64,000 nt of DNA. It comes from Arcuatula senhousia (lineage: Eukaryota > Mollusca > Bivalvia > Mytilida > Mytilidae). The position numbers and the translations under genes were made by a program. The stretch lies in assembly GCA_963971305.1 (NCBI GenBank), contig OZ020307.1, positions 50,589,702-50,653,701 on the forward strand. The letters are read 5' to 3'. The notes under the pieces were generated by a model that was not told the DNA's origin, did not search any database, and saw only the letters and a program-made list of their open reading frames with translations. The stretch's first letter is position 1. Each line of letters opens with the position of its first letter. Below, piece by piece: positions 58,697-64,000 of the stretch.

Positions 58697-59746
58697 ATGG
58701 ATCAAAGTCCAACCGTTTTGATGGAAGAACCGATAAACATGACCAATATGACATTTAAAGATAACAATGACACTAAAAGTGATAACCACCTTCCATCGCT
58801 TATCCTGAACACTTATATTGGACCAATTCTATGTGTTTTCGGAATTTGTGGAAACTTATTAAGCTTAGTTATTCTTTTCAAAGGCAAGTTGAACGAGTCT
58901 CCATATTTGTATCTCAAGGCACTTTCATTAGTCGACATGCTTGCTTTATTGTTATCGCTTTTACACATGACAATATCTGGCCATTCCTTTATATATGAAT
59001 GGCAGATATTTAATGCATATATATTCTTCCCTTTGGTAAACTTTTTAATGGCGGCTAGTGTATGGCTGACTATAGGGGTCACTTTTGACAGATTTATATT
59101 TGTGAAGGCACCTCTTTGGGCTCGTGGGTACTGCAGTACATATCGAGCAAGAATAAGGATAATATTTATTACTTTCTTTACATTTTGCATTTCCCTACCA
59201 AGATTTTTCTGCTATTATGTTAAAGAGAAGGACAACAAATACATAATGGCACAAACAGCATTCCGCAACAACACAGTTTACTATCAGGTTTACGACATTA
59301 TTTGTATTGCTCTGTTTCATGCTTCGCCATTGGTGATTTTAATACTTTGTAATGCATATCTTATAAGAGCAGTCCATAAAGCCAGATCGACACGAAAGGA
59401 ATTAGACATTCGGAATAATAAAGAAAAAGATTGGAACAAAGACCAACGACGATTTACAATCACATTAATCAGCATCGTACTTCTCTCGATCATCGCCATT
59501 ATCCCGTCGACTATTGGGGATTTCGCGCCTTTTCTGCATATTTCAGCAGATCATTATCGAATGCTTCGTTTATCAGGGAACATTCTTCTTTTGTGTAGCC
59601 TTTCATTTAATTTTCTTCTGTATTGTGCGTTCAATACGAAATTCGTTCGTGCTATGAAACAGTTGTTTTGTGACAAGAATCGTTTGATAGAATTCTATCC
59701 AATGAAACGGAATAGATCACCAGAGACAACTGCATTCGAACTTTGA
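58697..59746 (+). CDS. Class A (rhodopsin-type) G protein-coupled receptor, peptide-receptor-like
   Basis: An intact 349-residue protein in one exon; the ATG lies 14 bases after a good acceptor (TTTATTGCAG), so a 5' UTR intron is likely. The N-terminus has sequons (NMT at 14 and 17, NDT at 24). TM1 has GN (52-53), TM2 LSLVD with D80, TM3 ends DRF (131-133, the usual DRY), TM6 has AIIPS (the Pro kept, CW lost) and TM7 has NFLLY in place of NPxxY, a variant seen in invertebrate FMRFamide-type receptors. Basic residues fill loop 3. The receptor should sit in the plasma membrane and signal through G proteins; the ligand is unknown. The conserved Cys at the top of TM3 and its partner in loop 2 are both absent. 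Confidence 0.9.
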   Translation: MDQSPTVLMEEPINMTNMTFKDNNDTKSDNHLPSLILNTYIGPILCVFGICGNLLSLVILFKGKLNESPYLYLKALSLVDMLALLLSLLHMTISGHSFIYEWQIFNAYIFFPLVNFLMAASVWLTIGVTFDRFIFVKAPLWARGYCSTYRARIRIIFITFFTFCISLPRFFCYYVKEKDNKYIMAQTAFRNNTVYYQVYDIICIALFHASPLVILILCNAYLIRAVHKARSTRKELDIRNNKEKDWNKDQRRFTITLISIVLLSIIAIIPSTIGDFAPFLHISADHYRMLRLSGNILLLCSLSFNFLLYCAFNTKFVRAMKQLFCDKNRLIEFYPMKRNRSPETTAFEL

Positions 59747-60319
59747 GATGTCGTAGACACGACATTGTTTTGGCTTTATTCCAACATATTTCAGTGGATA
59801 TTGATAGTATTGTCATGTTTATTGCCTGTGACATTGGACACGCAGAGAATGACATGACATAGGACAAGAATATTGTTTCCAATTTAGGCTGTCATTTACA
59901 ATGTTGTAAAATAGTTTTCAAACCAAAAAGAAAAGTTCGTCAAACCTAACTGAAACATATTGTATCATAAAAATCATATGGTTTCATTATAAATGAAAAA
60001 AGAGCTAATGACATCATCAACAAGAAATTTACTGAAGATGGTCGATAAGGCTTTTTAGGTTCTTATCTTGTTGTGGGGACAACAATCCCAGAGAAGATAC
60101 GGAAAGAAAAAAATATAGAAAATTGTCATCAAAATATGTTCTCAAGACAAAAAAAAAGGACCATGTTGCTTTATTATTCTTGGTATTATTATTTGATAAA
60201 TAGATAGAAAGAAGACTTTATTGATTCATTAATTCATATATTGATAGTTGGTTTCAATACAATCTGTACAGTATAAGAAAAAACTTCAAGGTACTAAATA
60301 TTCTTAGCATAATAAAATA
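59747..60319. other. 3' flank of the GPCR gene; no gene seen
   Basis: Probably 3' UTR and intergenic DNA. AT-rich; nothing coding. Confidence 0.4.
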
Positions 60320-60490
60320 GAAAATAAGGAGATGCGGAATAAGTGTACGCGACACAGCCCACAATCAAGCGGCAATTCAGAAAAACCACAATGGACAACC
60401 GCCAGCAACCTTCAACGAGGACATTTGGCACTGCTCGCGGTTCTGCAATTGGCCCATGGTCTAAATAAAATGCATATAATTTAAGTCCTG
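60320..60490 (-). repeat. Solo arm of the foldback module
   Basis: GAGATGCGGAATAAGTGTAC, GCGACACAGCCCACAATCAA, ACCGCCAGCAACCTTCAACG and GGCCCATGGTCTAAATAAAA match the right arm of the foldback module found in each array unit (for example 23128-23262). This shows that the module also exists outside the array. Confidence 0.8.
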
Positions 60491-60554
60491 AAATAGTCAC
60501 AGATAGACCCCCTTCTTAACTAGGAACAGAAAACATCAAAAAGACAAGTACAAA

Positions 60555-60655
60555 CGAAAGCTTTGTCAAAGATTCCTGGCTTAGGACAGGCACATATAAT
60601 ATGTGGCGGGGTTAAACTAGTTTTTTGGGCCCAACCTTCCCCCTATCAATTTTCC
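60555..60655 (-). repeat. Fragment related to the Naiad pseudo-LTR
   Basis: TTCCTGGCTTAGGACAGGCA, GTGGCGGGGTTAAACTAG and GGGCCCAACCTTCCCCC are spaced as in the pseudo-LTR (GGTCCTGACTTGGTACAGGC, ATGGTGGGTTAAACCAGG, GGCGCCAAACCTCCCTC). The match is moderate, probably from a different subfamily. Confidence 0.5.
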
Positions 60656-61542
60656 TAGACAAAGCACAAAAATAAACACACAATAAAAATCAAATCGATC
60701 AAAGTACAATTCCACTAGAGAGAACCTAAGTAAAAAAACAACAAGAACAAACAAAAGGACGGGAAAGAAACTCTCTTAAGACACTCAGTGTTACTGACAG
60801 CTAGCTCAGAATCATCAATACACTGATATAAAAAAAAATCATACATATCGATTTAAAATCCGACACAACACTTCAAACAAAAATGATTTATCACACAAAA
60901 TCGACATGCTTGATCGCTATAATGCTTAAAATGACAATAGTAGCAACGTTTACGGAAGTGGTAAAGTAAGGAACAAGTTATCAATATTTTTACCAAAAAC
61001 ACTAAATTCAAAGATTTAACCAAAATATTCAATTCATATCCTTTCCGTAATAAATTTTGAAGCCAATTTTTCATTTCTAACGGATTGCTTTTAAACTTAT
61101 TAGCTTTATAAAAAACATTACCAATAAATTCAAGATGTGACATTCCTTCCCTGGTTGATAATTTTGGTCTTTAAATTAGATATGCTTTTCATTTGTTTAT
61201 TATTCATCTCGTTGTCTCTTTTTTTTCAATATACATGTAGAGCGTCTTTGTTAAATCTTCTTTTACGAAACACTCTAGCTATAGACAAACTTTGAAATAG
61301 TGGAAGTTTGATATACCTTTGTTTCCTATTCATTCTTCAAATAAAGACTTAATTTTCATCTTAACTCGTCGTGATTTGGTGTGTATCTGTTAAAGTGGCA
61401 AAATAGCACTGAATTGAAAATTCGTCGAAGTAATAAGATTTTAACTGATATTCAATTGGTTTGGTGAATCCTTATTACGAATTTCTTCCACAAAGAAAAA
61501 AGCCAAAAACAAAATAGATTAAGCAAAACTAAAAGAAAGTAA
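60656..61542. other. Non-coding; one Cys-rich frame not supported
   Basis: The minus-strand frame 61143-60853 ends in a Cys-rich run (RCYYCHFKHYSDQACRFC) but has no partner exon or family match I can name. No other feature is seen. Confidence 0.35.
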
Positions 61543-61905
61543 ACGGAAGACATCATGTACTTAAGACAAATATGGGATTTCGATTTCTCAGATGAATGCA
61601 GATGTTGGTTCGTCATAGGTTTTTGTTTTGATTTGACATACTGAATTGACTGTTGGCAACGCGACAGGTGTGCTATAGCAAGCAGGAGCTGCTTACTCTT
61701 CCGGAGCACCTAAGGTCACTCTTGTTACGGCTTGAGTTCGCGTTGTTGATTGATATTGACGATATTCAGTTATTTTTGTGTTTCCATGTTTTACATGTTG
61801 TCCATGTTTGTCTCGTTCTTGTTGGTGTTTACTGGTTTTGTCTCTGTCGTTTTTGACTTTTGACATTCGGATACCCCATTAGTACCTCTGCCTCTCTCAA
61901 CACAT
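61543..61905 (+). repeat. Dispersed repeat R1, second long copy
   Basis: It follows 43824-44200 from ACGGAAGACATCATG through GGTGTGCTATAGCAAGCAGG, CTTACTCTTCCGGAGCACCT, TTGACATTCGGATACCCCAT to ACCTCTGCC. It differs by a small insertion (GATATTGAC near 61755) and scattered substitutions. Confidence 0.85.
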
Positions 61906-61936
61906 GTTTGTTAATGGCAAGACATGTAGTTTAGCA

Positions 61937-61975
61937 ATAAAGGTAATAAAAAGTTACCGAACTGGGAAAACCAAT
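61937..61975. repeat. Short pseudo-LTR end fragment
   Basis: ATAAAGGTAATAAAAAGTTACCGAACTGGG resembles the first 30 bases of the Naiad pseudo-LTR (49918). The match is too short to be certain. Confidence 0.4.
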
Positions 61976-62045
61976 GTTAAATGTCCTTAAAAAGAAAAAA
62001 ATAACCATTTAATAAGACAAAGACACACTGGAGAAATAAAAAATT

Positions 62046-62240
62046 GTAAGGCTTACTCTTCCGGAGCACCTGAGTTCACACTCGTTTCGACTGGAGTTCG
62101 CATATTGTATATTGTATATTTTTGTCCCGTTCTTATTGGTGTATATTTTTGTCCCGTTCTTGTTGGTGTTTACTGGTTTTGTCTCTGCCCTTTCGGACTT
62201 TTGACATTCGGATACTCCATTGGTTCTTCAGCTTCTTTCT
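62046..62240 (+). repeat. Dispersed repeat R1, shortened copy with internal duplication
   Basis: It begins at GCTTACTCTTCCGGAGCACC and ends near CATTCGGATACTCCATTGGT. A 32-bp segment (TATATTTTTGTCCCGTTCTT) is duplicated in tandem at 62112-62168. Confidence 0.8.
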
Positions 62241-63774
62241 GACTTGGAATAGGTATTTTAAAAAAATGAAACCAGTCCCAGGTTCATGTTGCCCCTCCAA
62301 AAAATGAATAAAAATATATAACAAAAGCTAATATTATTTTGTACAGAAAGAACTTAATGGCTTCGGAGATTAATTTAATATTTAACCTTATATAATATCT
62401 GTCGTATTTCCAGACAGTTAATAAACCTATTAAAAGTACTTGGCGGCCTGTTTAAGCTTTGGGGAAACTGATTATTAGTTGAGACCAGATTTGCAATTTT
62501 TCTATCATAAGTAGGAGAGTGGGATGGATTCAATATGTCTTGAGGATAGAACAAATCCCTGATGCGCAGCTGAGTTTTCACAGAATTCAAATTAAATGCA
62601 CGCTTAAGAAAGTGAAGTGTTCTTTCATTGTGAAACATCAAAACGATTTATACAGACAACCGTATGAGAAAGAAGTTCCGTTTTTAATTTGATTTTTTTA
62701 GAAAAAAATTTAATGTTGATCTGCGAAAAAAATATAAGTGCATTGGGTCTGATACTCAATATTCAATGATTTTTTATATCAAGATGTAAAGTTAATCGTT
62801 TGATTTTCGTTTAATTTTTATTAAAAAGCCAATCCACCAAAAAAGTGAAAAAAAATCTCAATATTGTCCAGTTTCAATAATTTAAGGCCATGAAACCTTC
62901 TTCTTTCCACTATTTCGTTTTTGCTTGTAACTTCTGCACCACAAAATCACACGTTATAATTCAATATTCCAATTTTGGAAAAATTGTCCAATTTAGGGGA
63001 CCTACCCATGCTCTTATCCTATCTTGTCATTTGATACTTGAAAGATAAATATGAAAAAAACCTTGAAATAGTTTTGATCAAGTGGTTTTGATCCGTCCGA
63101 TGAGATTTAATCTGAAGAAATGCTGACAAATATTATGGCGATATTATTTTAGTTTCAGTACATGTAAAGATACTTCAGCAAAGTTATACTTGCAACGTCC
63201 CATTTTAAGAATCCAGGAAAAGTTTTCTGCAAAAATGAGTCTTTTTAAGAAAGGCTATCAGAGAAAACACTTCTTATAATAAACAGATATAAAATATTTC
63301 TTCTTAATTGAAATACGTGCATGGTTTGTTCGCAGATATGTTCTTGGATTGTTGTTATTTCCTTCTAGAAAATCATTGTTGATATCAAAACTCAAGTTTA
63401 ACCAATTCTGTCTTTAAGTTGGATATTTATATGACAATTCATTTTCGTTTTCGCTAAGTTAGGAATGTGAATACAAAACGTGTTTATGCATTTTTAAGAA
63501 TGAACTATAAAATAAAATTATACAGCTACTGAAGCATCATCATTATCATTCAAAATATAAGTATGACATGGAGTTATGGATGACTGTTTTAAAGTCTTAC
63601 AATTCTGTCTGGACAACAGTGGTGACTTTCAATATCTGTCAATCGTGGTCACTCCTGGTTTTTAGAAGTCTAAATCCTATCCAATTGCCGACCCCTGATT
63701 GTCATATTGCTCACTCTTGTCTGTCTGACAAATCATAAGTCTTAAATCTATATTTGCATCAAATATGAGAAGAA
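62241..63774. other. Non-coding; no gene supported
   Basis: The minus-strand frame 62641-62375 (88 codons) has no recognisable domain. The remainder is AT-rich with no repeat found elsewhere in the window. Confidence 0.4.
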
Positions 63775-63900
63775 AAGACACCAATGGGTCATTCAAGGGT
63801 CACATGTCCGAAAGGGCAACGACGAAACCGGTAATCACGCACAAAAACAAAACGAAGAAACACAAACACAAAATCAACCGAACGAGCTTCAACAACGAAA
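63775..63900 (-). repeat. Dispersed repeat R1, partial copy
   Basis: The plus strand reads GACACCAATGGGTCATTCAA, GTCCGAAAGGGCAACGACGA and CCGAACGAGCTTCAACAACG, the complement of the 3' half of R1. Confidence 0.8.
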
Positions 63901-64000
63901 TATTGCACTTCCTTGATGACCCATTACAACTGTCATCGTGATTTGATTTGAAGGAACAGTGGTAATTTGTATGCTCATATAATTTGTTGATAACGAATTC

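Noticed and set aside
58813..59190. 125-codon minus-strand frame
   Set aside because: It is antisense to transmembrane segments 1-4 of the GPCR.
60853..61143. Minus-strand Cys-rich protein
   Set aside because: The Cys cluster is at one end only, spacing fits no zinc-finger family I know, and there is no splice or start support.
62375..62641. 88-codon minus-strand frame
   Set aside because: No recognisable domain, no flanking exon structure and no repeat relation in the window.

Overview
The window is eukaryotic nuclear DNA, most likely from a bivalve mollusc and plausibly a mussel-like species. The sequence is AT-rich. Its genes are split by GT-AG introns with consistent phases, and most of its length is nested transposable elements and dispersed repeats. 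The repeat types (Penelope-like retroelement with an N-terminal endonuclease, hairpin-ended elements carrying tandem arrays, short inverted-repeat elements) are of kinds I know from bivalves. The taxon is an inference.

Host genes are sparse. At the left edge (1122-2512, minus) are the first three coding exons of an acyl-CoA synthetase resembling the medium-chain (ACSM) family; the gene runs off the window. At 4588-8463 (plus) a four-exon gene encodes a 257-residue four-pass membrane protein of claudin/PMP22 type. An open frame at 10176-10667 may be an exon of a macro-like protein. A single-exon class A GPCR lies at 58697-59746 (plus).

The middle is a nest of mobile elements. A LINE copy (11984-14245) is interrupted by a 1.3-kb insertion, and a second, L2-like LINE lies at 14751-15885 (minus). 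A hairpin-ended element with about twelve 155-bp tandem units covers 17584-19996. From 20.9 to 43.1 kb runs an irregular tandem array of 1.1-1.8-kb units. This array is interrupted by a 214-bp MITE (24401-24614), by a 1.5-kb inverted-repeat element with a perfect 9-bp target duplication (27359-28871, Mutator-like), and by a block of about 10.5 kb (29985-40503).

The 10.5-kb block is the most interesting part. Its edges split one array unit, and its ends carry related inverted repeats. It holds a four-exon gene for a 435-residue RecQ-type DECH helicase (plus) and, entering from the other end, an exon for a ZAD-like zinc finger (minus). I read it as a large helicase-bearing DNA transposon, comparable to the helicase-encoding branch of Academ elements, with the transposase mostly lost and later insertions (hAT-like element, LINE end, MITEs) inside.

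From 46.7 to 58.6 kb the dominant theme is a Naiad-type Penelope-like retroelement. A nearly complete copy (49918-53510, minus) has 210-bp pseudo-LTRs that are identical to each other, an N-terminal GIY-YIG endonuclease, a CxC linker and a reverse transcriptase, and is broken only by two small frameshifts. It sits inside a second hairpin-ended element (49436-54249) with the same type of termini as the one at 17.6 kb. Older fragments lie at 46774-47477, 55805-56735 and 58318-58565. The right end (60-64 kb) holds further copies of dispersed repeats and no gene I can support.
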